NCBI RefSeq assembly: GCF_018380615.1
Contig: NZ_JAGYVZ010000008.1
Location: 124,001 to 188,000 of the forward strand
Direction: 5' to 3'
From: Flavobacterium psychroterrae
GTDB lineage: Bacteria > Bacteroidota > Bacteroidia > Flavobacteriales > Flavobacteriaceae
Length of the DNA: 64,000 nt
Below the pieces are notes generated by a model. That model was not told where the DNA came from and ran no database searches. It was given only the letters and a program-made list of their open reading frames with translations. The first letter of the stretch is position 1. Each line of letters begins with the position of its first letter. Shown in pieces: positions 28,201-36,921 of the stretch. A program made the position numbers and the translations under genes.

Positions 28201-28918
28201 AGGAAGTAATTCTGAGCGCGAAATGGCAAATGCAATGTACTTGGCTGGTTTTGATGTAAAAGACGTTCACATGACCGATTTGATTTCTGGTCGTGAAACG
28301 CTTGAAGATATTCAGTTTATTGGTGCTGTTGGAGGATTCTCTAACTCAGATGTTTTAGGTTCTGCCAAAGGTTGGGCGGGAGCTTTCTTATACAACGAAA
28401 AAGCAAAAACAGCTTTGGATAATTTCTTTAAAAGAGAAGATACTTTGTCTGTAGGTATTTGTAACGGTTGCCAATTGTTTATGGAACTGGAAGTGATTAA
28501 TCCTGAGCATGAAGTTCACGGAAAAATGCTGCATAACGAAAGCCAGAAACACGAAAGTATCTTTACTTCTGTAAAAGTTCAGGAGAATAATTCGGTTATG
28601 TTATCGACATTGGCCGGAAGTACTTTGGGAGTTTGGGTTTCTCACGGAGAAGGAAAATTCAATTTGCCTCTTGCCGAAGAAAACTATAACATTGTTTCTA
28701 AATATGCTTACGAAGGTTATCCTGCAAACCCTAACGGATCTGATTATAACACGGCTATGATGTGTGATAAAACCGGAAGACATTTGGTGATGATGCCGCA
28801 TATTGAGCGTTCGACTTTTCAATGGAACTGGGCGAATTATCCAAAAGACAGAAACGACGAAGTTTCGCCTTGGCATGAAGCTTTTGTGAATGCAAGAAAA
28901 TGGATTGAGAAAATCTAA
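25265..28918 (+). CDS. purL: Phosphoribosylformylglycinamidine synthase
   Basis: 1217 residues from the ATG at 25265. The open frame extends upstream through repeat sequence to 25154, but homologues begin MIHFFEN. This is the large single-chain PurL: an N-terminal PurS-like region, two AIRS-type ATP-binding halves ([26 protein letters not shown] and [12 protein letters not shown]), and a C-terminal class I glutaminase with the catalytic Cys in [12 protein letters not shown] and His in MPHIERS. It makes FGAM in purine synthesis. It is followed by a terminator. Confidence 0.97.
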   Translation: [1217 protein letters not shown]

Positions 28919-28940
28919 AAAATATATTTTTATTACTAAA

Positions 28941-28968
28941 AGCGCTCGAATTATCGGGCGTTTTTTTT
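28941..28968 (+). terminator. Rho-independent terminator of purL
   Basis: AGCGCTCGA, short loop, TCGGGCG, then eight T, 22 bp after the stop. Confidence 0.8.
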
Positions 28969-28971
28969 GTG

Positions 28972-29081
28972 TTTTTTTGCCACGAATTTCACGAATTTAC
29001 ACTAATTACTTTGTGTTAATTTTTTGCGATTCAAAAAGCTTAATTAATTCGTGCTAATTCGTGAAATTCATGGCGAAAAAA
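28972..29081. repeat. Interspersed inverted repeat (GCCACGAATTTCACG type)
   Basis: TTTTTTGCCACGAATTTCACG at the left and CGTGAAATTCATGGCGAAAAA at the right form a long imperfect hairpin. It is the second copy of the family at 1579-1678. It separates convergent purL and the small membrane protein gene. Confidence 0.7.
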
Positions 29082-29086
29082 TATTT

Positions 29087-29362
29087 TCACCTCTTAGTTA
29101 AGGAAGCAAGTCCCGTAACAATTCCTGAAGAAGCAAATGCAGCTAATCCGGAAGCAATCGCGTTTTGACCTGCAAAAAATTGGTTCTCCATTATTGCATT
29201 TCTAAACAATGTTCCGCCGGCAACTCCGGCAATTATTGATAAGACAAGAACAGTATAAATCCAAGGCTCAGGATCTGGATGTGGATGTGGGTTTTTCCAG
29301 GGTCTCCAACCAGGATATTTTGTGCCGCACCATCCCATCATTACAAAAAAAGCAATTTCCAT
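29087..29362 (-). CDS. Small membrane protein of unknown function
   Basis: 91 residues from the ATG at 29362; an in-frame ATG at 29392 would add ten residues. Two hydrophobic segments are visible: a short N-terminal one and a longer one (WIYTVLVLSIIAGVAGGTLF). Between them lies a Trp/Pro/His-rich linker (YPGWRPWKNPHPHPDPEPW). The C-terminal half is Ala/Gly-rich and may form a third membrane segment. No family is recognised. It is probably an inner-membrane protein. Confidence 0.6.
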   Translation of the reverse strand: MEIAFFVMMGWCGTKYPGWRPWKNPHPHPDPEPWIYTVLVLSIIAGVAGGTLFRNAIMENQFFAGQNAIASGLAAFASSGIVTGLASLTKR

Positions 29363-29392
29363 AATATAAAATTTTAAATAATGCCTACTCAT

Positions 29393-29736
29393 TTGCTTTT
29401 CGGCTTACGCAATTAATTCATTCCAAAACTACTTTGTCCTGAAACGGAATCACTTCTGCTTTTCCCTGTTTTTATTAGGGGAAAAAGACCCTTTTTTTCG
29501 TAAAGAATATTTGTCTATAAATAGTGCAATTTCTAACACATGGAAACATAGATTTTATATTTCAAAAAACGCGTTTGAATTATTTAAAATGCACAAAGCG
29601 AAATATGTATTTCTATATTTTTAATATTTTCATGAATTACTTGCAACACATTTCTTTAATACTATCTAAGAATAATTTAATACTATCTTAAGGCAGTTTA
29701 AGCAAGCGTATTTATTGGGACAAATATCTTTGTCTT
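29393..29736. other. 344-bp intergenic region between divergent genes
   Basis: No ORF or palindrome of note. A TATCTTTG box at 29725-29732 matches the -7 consensus but lies only 4 bp before the TonB receptor ATG, so if used it would give a nearly leaderless mRNA. Otherwise the region is AT-rich with no recognised element. Confidence 0.5.
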
Positions 29737-32142
29737 ATGAAAAAATGGAAACAAAATTTATCTCTATTGATTTTCTTATTTACTATAAGTCAATTTTCTT
29801 TTGGTCAAAAATCCTCAACTGTAAAAGGAACAATTTCTGATGGAAAACTTCCTTTGGAATTTGTTGACGTTATTTTAAAAAACACAAACGACTCTACAAA
29901 AGTTGCTAATTATACCGTGACAGATGCGTCCGGAAATTTTTCTCTTGATAATGTGCTTTCGGGCGATTATCAATTGCAATTTAAATTAATAGGTTTTAAA
30001 ACTTTTACTCAAAACATTAAAGTTGCTGATTCTCCAATTTTCATTGGAACCATAACTTTACAAAACGATACTAATTTATTAAACGCTGTTTTGGTTAATT
30101 CTCAAAAGAAACAAATTCAAAAAACAGCTGAAGGTTTTGTTTTTAATGCGGTTTCGAATATTTCGCAATCCGGAGGAACCGCTACAGATATGCTAAAAAG
30201 TATCCCAACAATTGCTGTTGATGCTGACGGAGGAATAACATTACGCGGGAAATCGCCAATGATTTTGATAAACGGAAAAAATTCTGCGATTACCAATATG
30301 GATCAAATTGCGTCCAGCAGTATTGAAAGCATTGAGGTTATTAGTAATCCTACTGCTAAATATGATGCGAATGCAGAAAGCGGAATTATCAATATTAAGC
30401 TTAAAAAAAATAACCAAAGCGGTATTAATGGCGCCGTAGTTTTAGGAAGTGGTTTTGGTGCAAAAGGCAGATTGAATAGCTCTGTGCTTTTAAATCAGAA
30501 ATCAGAAAAATGGAATTTTGGTTTGGCATATGACAATCGGTTTGCTGGCAGGACTAAAAAAATAAAAGGCGAAAGAATCAATAATTTCATTGATGATGAA
30601 CATTTTATCAATCAAAACAGAAATGACGAACGAACTGAAGGTTTGCAGAATTTAAAATTTAATATTGATTTTTCACCAAACGAGAGGAATAGCTTTTCAT
30701 TTGAAGCTTTAGGAAATCTGGAAAGCCAGGATAATGATGAGACTTTGCATACGCAGGTGAATACAAATACGAATCAGTTTTTTTCTGACAACATCAGACA
30801 TTCATTAGAATTAGAACGTTCAAAAGTTGGCGAACTGGCTTTTAGTTATGACAGAAAATTTACTGATGACAGGAAAAGCCTTACTGCCAGCATTACTTCG
30901 TCGTTTAATAAACACAGAGAAAATACAGATATTGATACTTTTAATTATGATCAATATAATGCGCAAATTGGCGATGCTTTTTTACAGCGAACGCACAATT
31001 ACGAACATGAAAATATATCAAATGCTATTGTAAATTATGCAATTCCGGTTTCAGAAAAATCAATTGTAGAAACAGGATATAAAGGAACATTCCGCTTTTT
31101 TAATTCAGATTTTCAAAGTGCAGATATGAATAAAGGAGAATATATTGTAAATCCATTAGCGAGTAATAGTTTTAAATTTAATGAACAAATAAATGCTGTT
31201 TACGGCATGTTAAATTCTTTTGTTGGCGATAAAGAAAATCCAAAATGGAAATATAATCTGGGTTTACGTGCAGAGAATGTTTCGAACAATGGAGCAACAA
31301 AAAATAATAGTGATCGCTTTAATAATGATTATTATAAACTGTTTCCATCAGCATCTTTACAATTAAATTTAGGATCTGATGAATTTGCAAAAATTGGGTA
31401 TAGTAAACGAATCAATCGCCCGGATTTAGACGAGTTGAATCCGTTTGTAGATATTACTGATGCGTTGAATCCACATGGAGGAAACCAGTATTTGAAACCC
31501 GAAATTATTCATATTGGTGAAATGAGTTATAATAAGGAATGGTCAAAATATTCATTTTCAACCAACGCTTTTTATAGAAATGCGACCAATACTATTAAGC
31601 AATATGGCGAATTACAAGACAATGGGGTTATTTTCCTGCAACCCAGAAATATTGGAAGCACGATTACTTATGGTTTAGAAACTATTTTTAGTTTAAAACC
31701 AATTGGCTTTTATGATGCAAACATCAGCATTACAGCTTTTCAGCAAAATATTAATGCTTCAAATCTGGCGCAGGATGTTGTAAATAGTGCTTTTAGCTGG
31801 TACGGAAAAATCATTAACAATTTTGTTCCCTGGACAGGAGGAAAACTACAAATTATCGGCAATTATAATTCGGCATTGGCAACTCCGCAAGGAAAAAGAA
31901 TTCCTGTTTATAATGTTGATATGGGCTTTCAGCAAAAAATTGGCAAAGGAAATGCGCGTCTGGGATTGGTCGTTACGGATATGTTTAACACACTGGAAAG
32001 CGGTTATAAAAACAATACTTTGCTTTTTAGCAATAATCGAACTTCTAAATCAGATACGCGCGCTTTAATGATTACGTTTGCGTATACTTTTAAATCTGAT
32101 TTTAAAGAAAAATTATTAGAAAATCAGTTTTCTACGGAGTAA
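29737..32142 (+). CDS. TonB-dependent outer-membrane receptor (OMP beta-barrel 3 family)
   Basis: 801 residues with signal peptide MKKWKQNLSLLIFLFTISQFSFGQ. Residues about 27-110 are a carboxypeptidase-regulatory-like domain (STVKGTISDGKLPLEFVDVILKN). A plug domain with TATDMLKSIPTIAVDADGGITLRGKSPMILINGK follows, then a large beta-barrel of the outer-membrane-receptor type common in Flavobacterium. It ends in a hydrophobic strand with Phe-rich turns. The substrate is unknown; no SusD partner is adjacent, so it is not a classical glycan-uptake pair. Confidence 0.88.
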   Translation: MKKWKQNLSLLIFLFTISQFSFGQKSSTVKGTISDGKLPLEFVDVILKNTNDSTKVANYTVTDASGNFSLDNVLSGDYQLQFKLIGFKTFTQNIKVADSPIFIGTITLQNDTNLLNAVLVNSQKKQIQKTAEGFVFNAVSNISQSGGTATDMLKSIPTIAVDADGGITLRGKSPMILINGKNSAITNMDQIASSSIESIEVISNPTAKYDANAESGIINIKLKKNNQSGINGAVVLGSGFGAKGRLNSSVLLNQKSEKWNFGLAYDNRFAGRTKKIKGERINNFIDDEHFINQNRNDERTEGLQNLKFNIDFSPNERNSFSFEALGNLESQDNDETLHTQVNTNTNQFFSDNIRHSLELERSKVGELAFSYDRKFTDDRKSLTASITSSFNKHRENTDIDTFNYDQYNAQIGDAFLQRTHNYEHENISNAIVNYAIPVSEKSIVETGYKGTFRFFNSDFQSADMNKGEYIVNPLASNSFKFNEQINAVYGMLNSFVGDKENPKWKYNLGLRAENVSNNGATKNNSDRFNNDYYKLFPSASLQLNLGSDEFAKIGYSKRINRPDLDELNPFVDITDALNPHGGNQYLKPEIIHIGEMSYNKEWSKYSFSTNAFYRNATNTIKQYGELQDNGVIFLQPRNIGSTITYGLETIFSLKPIGFYDANISITAFQQNINASNLAQDVVNSAFSWYGKIINNFVPWTGGKLQIIGNYNSALATPQGKRIPVYNVDMGFQQKIGKGNARLGLVVTDMFNTLESGYKNNTLLFSNNRTSKSDTRALMITFAYTFKSDFKEKLLENQFSTE

Positions 32143-32277
32143 TATTTTTATATAATAAAAAAAATCATTCTTGTAATTGGGATTCATTTTTCTAATAAAA
32201 TTTGAACTATATTCGCAAAAAAATCTTGCCACTGAATTTTTTTTTGTAATTCCAAAAACACTAAATCCTACTATAGA

Positions 32278-32709
32278 ATGAAATCTTTACATGTATTACT
32301 TATCACGTTATTTTTAGTTGCAACACAATCTCATTCACAAGTTCAAGTTGACCAAATTGCCTACAATGGCCGCGATCATTTTATTACTACAACTATTGGT
32401 TATCCTGCATCCGGGACATATATCCCAACAGGACAAAAAGCACCAAGTACTATATTAAATCCTGATGGAACGGGTGTTATTCAGGCTGATGATTTAACAA
32501 AAACAAAGATCAACTGGGGAATTGAATGTACAGATGAAGGAATTCCAATTTTTAAGGAAGGATTCAATAGTGCTACTTATACATTTTGGTACAGAACAAA
32601 TGATAGCGATAAGTGGAATTATTCTCAATTTTCAATTCATTTTGCCAAGAAAAAAATGTTTTTAATGGGTGAAAGAGTACGAGATTATGTTGATTATAAT
32701 GTACAATAA
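32278..32709 (+). CDS. Secreted protein of unknown function
   Basis: 143 residues with a signal peptide (MKSLHVLLITLFLVATQSHSQ). The mature part is beta-rich with a Pro/Gly/Thr-rich start (GYPASGTYIPTGQKAPSTILNPDGTG) and ends in IHFAKKKMFLMGERVRDY. I recognise no family. It is isolated, with 177 bp to the downstream acyl-CoA ligase gene. Confidence 0.65.
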   Translation: MKSLHVLLITLFLVATQSHSQVQVDQIAYNGRDHFITTTIGYPASGTYIPTGQKAPSTILNPDGTGVIQADDLTKTKINWGIECTDEGIPIFKEGFNSATYTFWYRTNDSDKWNYSQFSIHFAKKKMFLMGERVRDYVDYNVQ

Positions 32710-32886
32710 TTTAAAAAGACCTAAATCAAAATAAATTTTTCTTGGTTTTTTAGAACATTTACTACAAATAAGAAAACGTTTTCGTAGAATTTCAATAGTA
32801 CCTATAATTTTTCCCATAAATTTTGATAAAATTAAGAATCATACCTTATTTTTATTTAATTTGCAGTAAAATTCAATATATTAAAC

Positions 32887-34665
32887 ATGGTTTCAATCAC
32901 ACGCCTTTTTGATTTTCCTTATTATCAACAAGAAACTTATAACCTTCAGGTTGCACTAGCAACTAAAAAAAATGGAGTCTGGGAAAAAACATCTAGCCAG
33001 GAATATATTGCAAAAGCTAATGCTGTTTCAAGGGCATTATTACGCATGGGCGTTCAAAAAGACGATAAAATAGCTTTAATCACTTCAAGCAATCGTACAG
33101 AATGGAATATCATGGATATTGGTATTTTACAAACCGGTGCACAGAACGTGCCTATTTATCCAACAATTTCCGAAGAAGATTACGAATATATATTAAATCA
33201 TAGCGGTAGTATTTACTGTTTTGTTTCTGATGATGAAGTACTTCAAAAAGTAAATGCAATTAAAGCAAATGTACCAACTTTGAAAGAAGTGTTTACTTTT
33301 GATGAGATTGCAGGCGCTAGACATTGGTCAGAATTATTGACCTTAGGATCTGATGAAAGTAATCAGGCTGAAGTTGAAGCTAAAAAAGACAGCATTACCG
33401 AAGATGATTTAGCTACTATAATATACACATCCGGAACTACAGGAAAACCAAAAGGCGTTATGTTATCGCACAAAAATATTGTGTCGAATGTTTTAGACAG
33501 CGCACCAAGAATTCCGTTTGATGCAGGAAAAAGTACTGCTTTGAGCTTCTTGCCTATTTGCCATATTTTTGAAAGAATGATTTTATACATTTATCAATAT
33601 TATGGTGTGTCGGTTTATTTTGGAGAATCAATTGAGAAAATCAGCGATAATTTAAAAGAAGTAAGACCAACGGTTATTACGGCTGTACCAAGACTTTTAG
33701 AAAAAGTTTACGATAAAATTTATGCAAAAGGAGCTGAATTAACGGGCATTAAGAAAAAACTATTTTTCTGGGCGATTGATTTAGGTTTAAAATATGAGCC
33801 ATACGGAGCAAATGGTTTCTGGTATGAGTTTCAATTAAAAATTGCCAGAAAACTTATTTTCAGTAAATGGAAAGAAGGTTTAGGAGGAAATTTAGAATTA
33901 CTGGTTTCTGGAAGTGCTGCTTTACAACCTCGTTTAACGAGAGTTTTTGCTGCTGCAGAACTTCCTGTTATGGAAGGTTACGGATTATCTGAGACATCTC
34001 CGGTAATTGCGGTTAACGATCAAAGAAATAAAGGTTTCAAGATTGGAACTGTTGGAAAAGTAATTCGCAATGTGGAAGTTAAGATTGCACAAGACGGAGA
34101 AATTCTTTGCAAAGGACCTAATGTAATGATGGGTTATTTTAAAGATCCTGAAAAAACTGCGGAAGCTTTACAAGACGGATATTTTCATACAGGAGATATT
34201 GGTGAAATTGACAGCGAAGGTTTCCTTAAAATAACAGATCGTAAAAAGGAAATGTTCAAGACTTCGGGAGGGAAATATATTGCGCCTCAATTGATTGAAA
34301 ATGCAATGAAACAATCGCGTTTTATTGAGCAGATCATGGTAATTGGTGAAGGTGAAAAAATGCCGGCAGCTTTTATTCAGCCTAATTTTGAATTTGTAAA
34401 AGAATGGGCAAAAATTCACAAAATAACTTTAGGAAGCACTGATAAGGAAATCAGCGAAAATCCTGATGTTATCAAGCGTATCGACGAAGAAGTAGAAGGA
34501 ATCAATGAAAAATTTGGTCATTGGGAAAAAATCAAACGTTTTGAGCTAACTCCGGATGTTTGGTCGATTAATGGCGGACAACTTACTCCTACTTTGAAAC
34601 TGAAACGTAAAATTATTAAAGAAATTTACAAAGATCTTTATCTTAAAATATACGATCATAATTAA
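32887..34665 (+). CDS. Long-chain fatty acid--CoA ligase (AMP-forming)
   Basis: 592 residues. The AMP-binding signature IIYTSGTTGKPKGVMLSHKN, then EGYGLSETSPVIAVN, the HTGDIGEIDSEGFLKITDRKKEMFKTSGGKYIAPQLIEN core and a C-terminal lysine (LTPTLKLKRK) mark a class I adenylate-forming enzyme of the FadD/long-chain type. It activates fatty acids to acyl-CoA, consistent with the beta-oxidation operon at the right end. It ends with a strong terminator. Confidence 0.93.
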   Translation: MVSITRLFDFPYYQQETYNLQVALATKKNGVWEKTSSQEYIAKANAVSRALLRMGVQKDDKIALITSSNRTEWNIMDIGILQTGAQNVPIYPTISEEDYEYILNHSGSIYCFVSDDEVLQKVNAIKANVPTLKEVFTFDEIAGARHWSELLTLGSDESNQAEVEAKKDSITEDDLATIIYTSGTTGKPKGVMLSHKNIVSNVLDSAPRIPFDAGKSTALSFLPICHIFERMILYIYQYYGVSVYFGESIEKISDNLKEVRPTVITAVPRLLEKVYDKIYAKGAELTGIKKKLFFWAIDLGLKYEPYGANGFWYEFQLKIARKLIFSKWKEGLGGNLELLVSGSAALQPRLTRVFAAAELPVMEGYGLSETSPVIAVNDQRNKGFKIGTVGKVIRNVEVKIAQDGEILCKGPNVMMGYFKDPEKTAEALQDGYFHTGDIGEIDSEGFLKITDRKKEMFKTSGGKYIAPQLIENAMKQSRFIEQIMVIGEGEKMPAAFIQPNFEFVKEWAKIHKITLGSTDKEISENPDVIKRIDEEVEGINEKFGHWEKIKRFELTPDVWSINGGQLTPTLKLKRKIIKEIYKDLYLKIYDHN

Positions 34666-34686
34666 ATCAAAATAATATAACCAACG

Positions 34687-34716
34687 AAAACGGCTGCCTT
34701 TTAAGACAGCCGTTTT
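34687..34716 (+). terminator. Rho-independent terminator of the acyl-CoA ligase gene
   Basis: AAAACGGCTG, loop CCTTTTAAGA, CAGCCGTTTTT. The stem is perfect, flanked by A and T runs, so it may also work for leftward transcripts. Confidence 0.88.
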
Positions 34717-34766
34717 TAATTTCACGAAGATTTTCTTTAATTGATCCTGTTTTTTGCCCCATCTCT

Positions 34767-35297
34767 CTAGAAAAGGTAGCTGCAAAATTTCAAGAAAAGA
34801 TTTTCTTTTTTAGGATGTTTTATTGACGCTCCATTTTTATTGTTCACAAAACTTTCAGTTGCTGTGATCTCTTTTTCTATTGCGACAACTGCTTTAGGCT
34901 TATCAGTAACTTCAAACTGTTTAGCTTCATCAATTCTATACTTTTCATTGAACTTTTTAAAAGGACGCGGTTGAAAATCAACCATAATTGCCGCCAAATT
35001 AATTGCATCGATATTTATTGGGTCTGTTTCGCCTTTAAAGAAGGTTTCAATAGGTCTGAATTTATCTTTTTGTTCCTTGAACTTATTCTTTTTTGTATGA
35101 TCAAAATCCATAGAAAATAAATTTTTAAAAACATTCAGGTCATCCTGAGTTGGGCTATTTTCGAAAATTAACCAACAGAAATCACGCAGTTTTCCACGAG
35201 ACGGACTATACAAATAATCAAAGTATTCTTGTTCTTTCTCTATCTCATATTTATTTTTGATCGCTTTTTTATATTCTTGTAATGTATTGTTACGCAT
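34767..35297 (-). CDS. Unknown gene in a decayed RNA-ligase locus
   Basis: 176 residues, charged, with no membrane segment. It begins MRNNTLQEYKKAIKNKYEIEKEQEYF, has a helical N-terminal half (GKLRDFCWLIFENSPTQDDLNVFKNLFSMDF) and a Lys-rich tail. No known family is recognised. It follows the metallophosphoesterase fragment by 11 bp on the same strand. Both lie downstream of a palindromic promoter at 35613-35651 like those in front of rtcB and the tRNA-like RNAs, so it may belong to the same regulon. Confidence 0.6.
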   Translation of the reverse strand: MRNNTLQEYKKAIKNKYEIEKEQEYFDYLYSPSRGKLRDFCWLIFENSPTQDDLNVFKNLFSMDFDHTKKNKFKEQKDKFRPIETFFKGETDPINIDAINLAAIMVDFQPRPFKKFNEKYRIDEAKQFEVTDKPKAVVAIEKEITATESFVNNKNGASIKHPKKENLFLKFCSYLF

Positions 35298-35308
35298 GAT
35301 ATTTCTTT

Positions 35309-35512
35309 TTAGAAATTCTTGGGAATCTCAGGAAAGAGAAGTATTTCAGGGAATCGTTTACATACAATATCCCTTGAATTTACCTTTTCATTCCATCGTT
35401 TAATGAGCTCCACATCTGTTTTTTCTACCGAAACAAACAGACACTCACTAAACCTAATTATATTTATAGGACCAAAATATTGATCTGACATAAAAACTAT
35501 TTTTTGATTCAT
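35309..35512 (-). pseudogene. N-terminal fragment of a metallophosphoesterase
   Basis: 67 residues. The segment MSDQYFGPINIIRFSECLF resembles the start of YfcE/Icc-type metallophosphoesterases (consensus SDTHFGHxNIIRF), followed by SVEKTDVELIKRWNEKVNSRDIV where homologues continue to the YHLGD motif. Here the metal-binding residues DxH and GH are changed (to DQY and GP), and the frame ends after 67 residues, so about two thirds of the enzyme is missing. I read it as a decayed fragment. The window holds no remainder that I could find. Confidence 0.65.
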
Positions 35513-35612
35513 TCTTAAATTTTATTTTTTAATTAAATCATCCACATTTACTGCTTTTGATTTCTCTTTTTTACTTCACGAATGTTTCCTCTAGTTGATA
35601 AAGTACTACATT

Positions 35613-35651
35613 CAAATGTTCAAATGCCGCTGCGCAGTTATTTTGCGCAAT
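35613..35651 (-). promoter_or_regulatory. Palindrome (23 bp) plus -7 box, copy 1 of 4
   Basis: On the plus strand 35629-35651 reads GCTGCGCA, GTTATTT, TGCGCAAT. Beyond an 8-bp spacer lies CAAATGTT (minus AACATTTG, an AAnnTTTG -7-type box at 35613-35620). The geometry is the same as in the three copies at 51280-51317, 54202-54240 and 54468-54506. It would drive the metallophosphoesterase fragment and the unknown gene. Confidence 0.7.
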
Positions 35652-35672
35652 ACAAAATTGTTTTCATCAGTT

Positions 35673-36242
35673 TTACACAACTTCTAATTCCAGTCGTTTA
35701 ATTCCAAAATCTGACTTCCTTAATTTACACATTCTGCTATCAGAGATATGGTGAAATACAATTCCTTCAATATCATTTTCTGATAAAAAACTTTCTAAAT
35801 TGTCAAAATCTAAACTTACAAAATCAAGCAATTCGCTACCGTGCTTAATTAAAAAATGACTTTCTAGTTTCTCAGGATTCCCCTGTACTTTAGGTCCACA
35901 TAATTCGTAAGTTCCGTCTGTTTTTGTTTTTAAACGATCAAAACCTTCAAAGAAAAATTTATCCGATGATTTTGAAGGGTCACATTTTACCCAATGCGGA
36001 TGATGTCCCGTTATTGCATCTGCTTCCTGACACGAAATGGCGTTTTCCGGAATCGACCTGCCTTTTTTAGCATCAAATCTTTTAAACAACTCGCCATCAA
36101 TAATGGCAACCGCTGTACCGTCAAACTTTCTTGTCGCGATTGCTTCGCCATTTATTACCCATGCATTTTCAGCATTTATCTTGTTTATCACTCATGCTAA
36201 ATTGTTTGGGTCTTTAACAAATAATGTGCTTATCTTTTTCAT
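35673..36242 (-). pseudogene. RNA ligase (DUF5565-like) gene with in-frame TGA
   Basis: Nucleotidyltransferase motif I is R-K-F-D-G-T (Lys about residue 39 of the full frame), motif IV is EGIVFHH and motif V is CKLRKSDFG, as in the RNA ligase 1/DUF5565 family. The segment GHHPHWVKCDPSKSSDKFFFEGF and ELCGPKVQGNPEKLESHFLIKHGSE is also typical. From the ATG at 36242, sixteen codons (MKKISTLFVKDPNNLA) match the family N-terminus, then TGA at 36194-36192 replaces what I expect to be an Arg codon. The frame then continues through GTG at 36191 (172 residues). It is either inactivated by a nonsense change, restarted at GTG, or read through. Confidence 0.75.
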
Positions 36243-36286
36243 TTTATATTTTTTTTAAAATTTGCCGCAAAGGCACTAAACGTATT

Positions 36287-36340
36287 TTTTTTTTGCCACA
36301 GATTAAAGGATTAAAAAGATTCTAAAAAATCTGTGTCCCT
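36287..36340. repeat. Single arm of the GCCACAGATTAAAGG repeat
   Basis: TTTTTTTTGCCACAGATTAA with GGATTAAAAAGATTC follows the family at 7215-7311. The other arm is degenerate (AAAATCTGTGTCCC). The sequence to about 36395 has CCTTTG-rich fragments of other repeat types. Confidence 0.6.
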
Positions 36341-36406
36341 TTGCTCCTCTGCCCCTTTGAGCCTTTGAACCTTTGCTCTGAATCTCTGCCCCTTTTTTCC
36401 AAGACA

Positions 36407-36434
36407 TAAAAAAAGCACCCGATTAAAGGTGCTT
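36407..36434 (-). terminator. Terminator of small ORF 1
   Basis: Minus strand AAGCACC, TTTAATCG, GGTGCTTTTTTT: a 7-bp stem and T-run about 16 nt after the small ORF stop. Confidence 0.85.
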
Positions 36435-36449
36435 CATGATATAACTATC

Positions 36450-36545
36450 CTATTGCCTGTATTCATGCACCTGCATTGTTAAACATCCCAGTTCAAAACC
36501 CGACATTAGCGATTGTACGTTATATTTATATTTATTAAAATCCAT
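36450..36545 (-). CDS. Small ORF 1, 31 residues, unknown
   Basis: ATG at 36545, TAG at 36450-36452. The peptide begins MDFNKYKYNVQSLMSGFELG and ends HEYRQ. It has a candidate promoter upstream (36610-36642) and a strong terminator downstream, so it is an independent short transcript. It could be a small protein or a non-coding RNA. No homology is recognised. Confidence 0.45.
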   Translation of the reverse strand: MDFNKYKYNVQSLMSGFELGCLTMQVHEYRQ

Positions 36546-36609
36546 TTTTTGTATTATATATATTGAAATAATTGTTGTTGTTTTAAATCCTTTTGACAGA
36601 TTTCTTATG

Positions 36610-36642
36610 CAAATATAAAGTCAAAAAATTCAATTATCCAAA
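36610..36642 (-). promoter_or_regulatory. Promoter of small ORF 1
   Basis: Minus strand TTTG, 21 bp, TATATTTG, matching the Bacteroidota consensus; the expected leader is about 60 nt. Confidence 0.65.
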
Positions 36643-36921
36643 TCATTTTTTAACTTATTTTATTGAAAATCAAGTAGTTAAAACTAAAAATAATTCATAG
36701 AAATTCCTCTCCGCATTGTGATGCAGATTCTTGATTGTATCAAATAACTGTTATTGACCAGATTACTTTTCAAGATTATATTTCGCTATGGGGTTTAATC
36801 ATTAAACATTTGGTTATTTATTTTTTTAATTATTTTTAGTCATGTTTATTTTTTAATCTTTTTTCTTACATTTTCCCTCTTCCGAAGATGCTAAAAAAGT
36901 GCTTACAAAATGCTCTTAAAC
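36643..36921. other. Gene-free AT-rich stretch
   Basis: No ORF, palindrome or repeat recognised between the small ORF 1 promoter and the small ORF 2 terminator. Confidence 0.5.

Noticed and set aside
34546..34785. Frame opposite the acyl-CoA ligase end
   Set aside because: Overlaps the ligase gene and its terminator; no homology.
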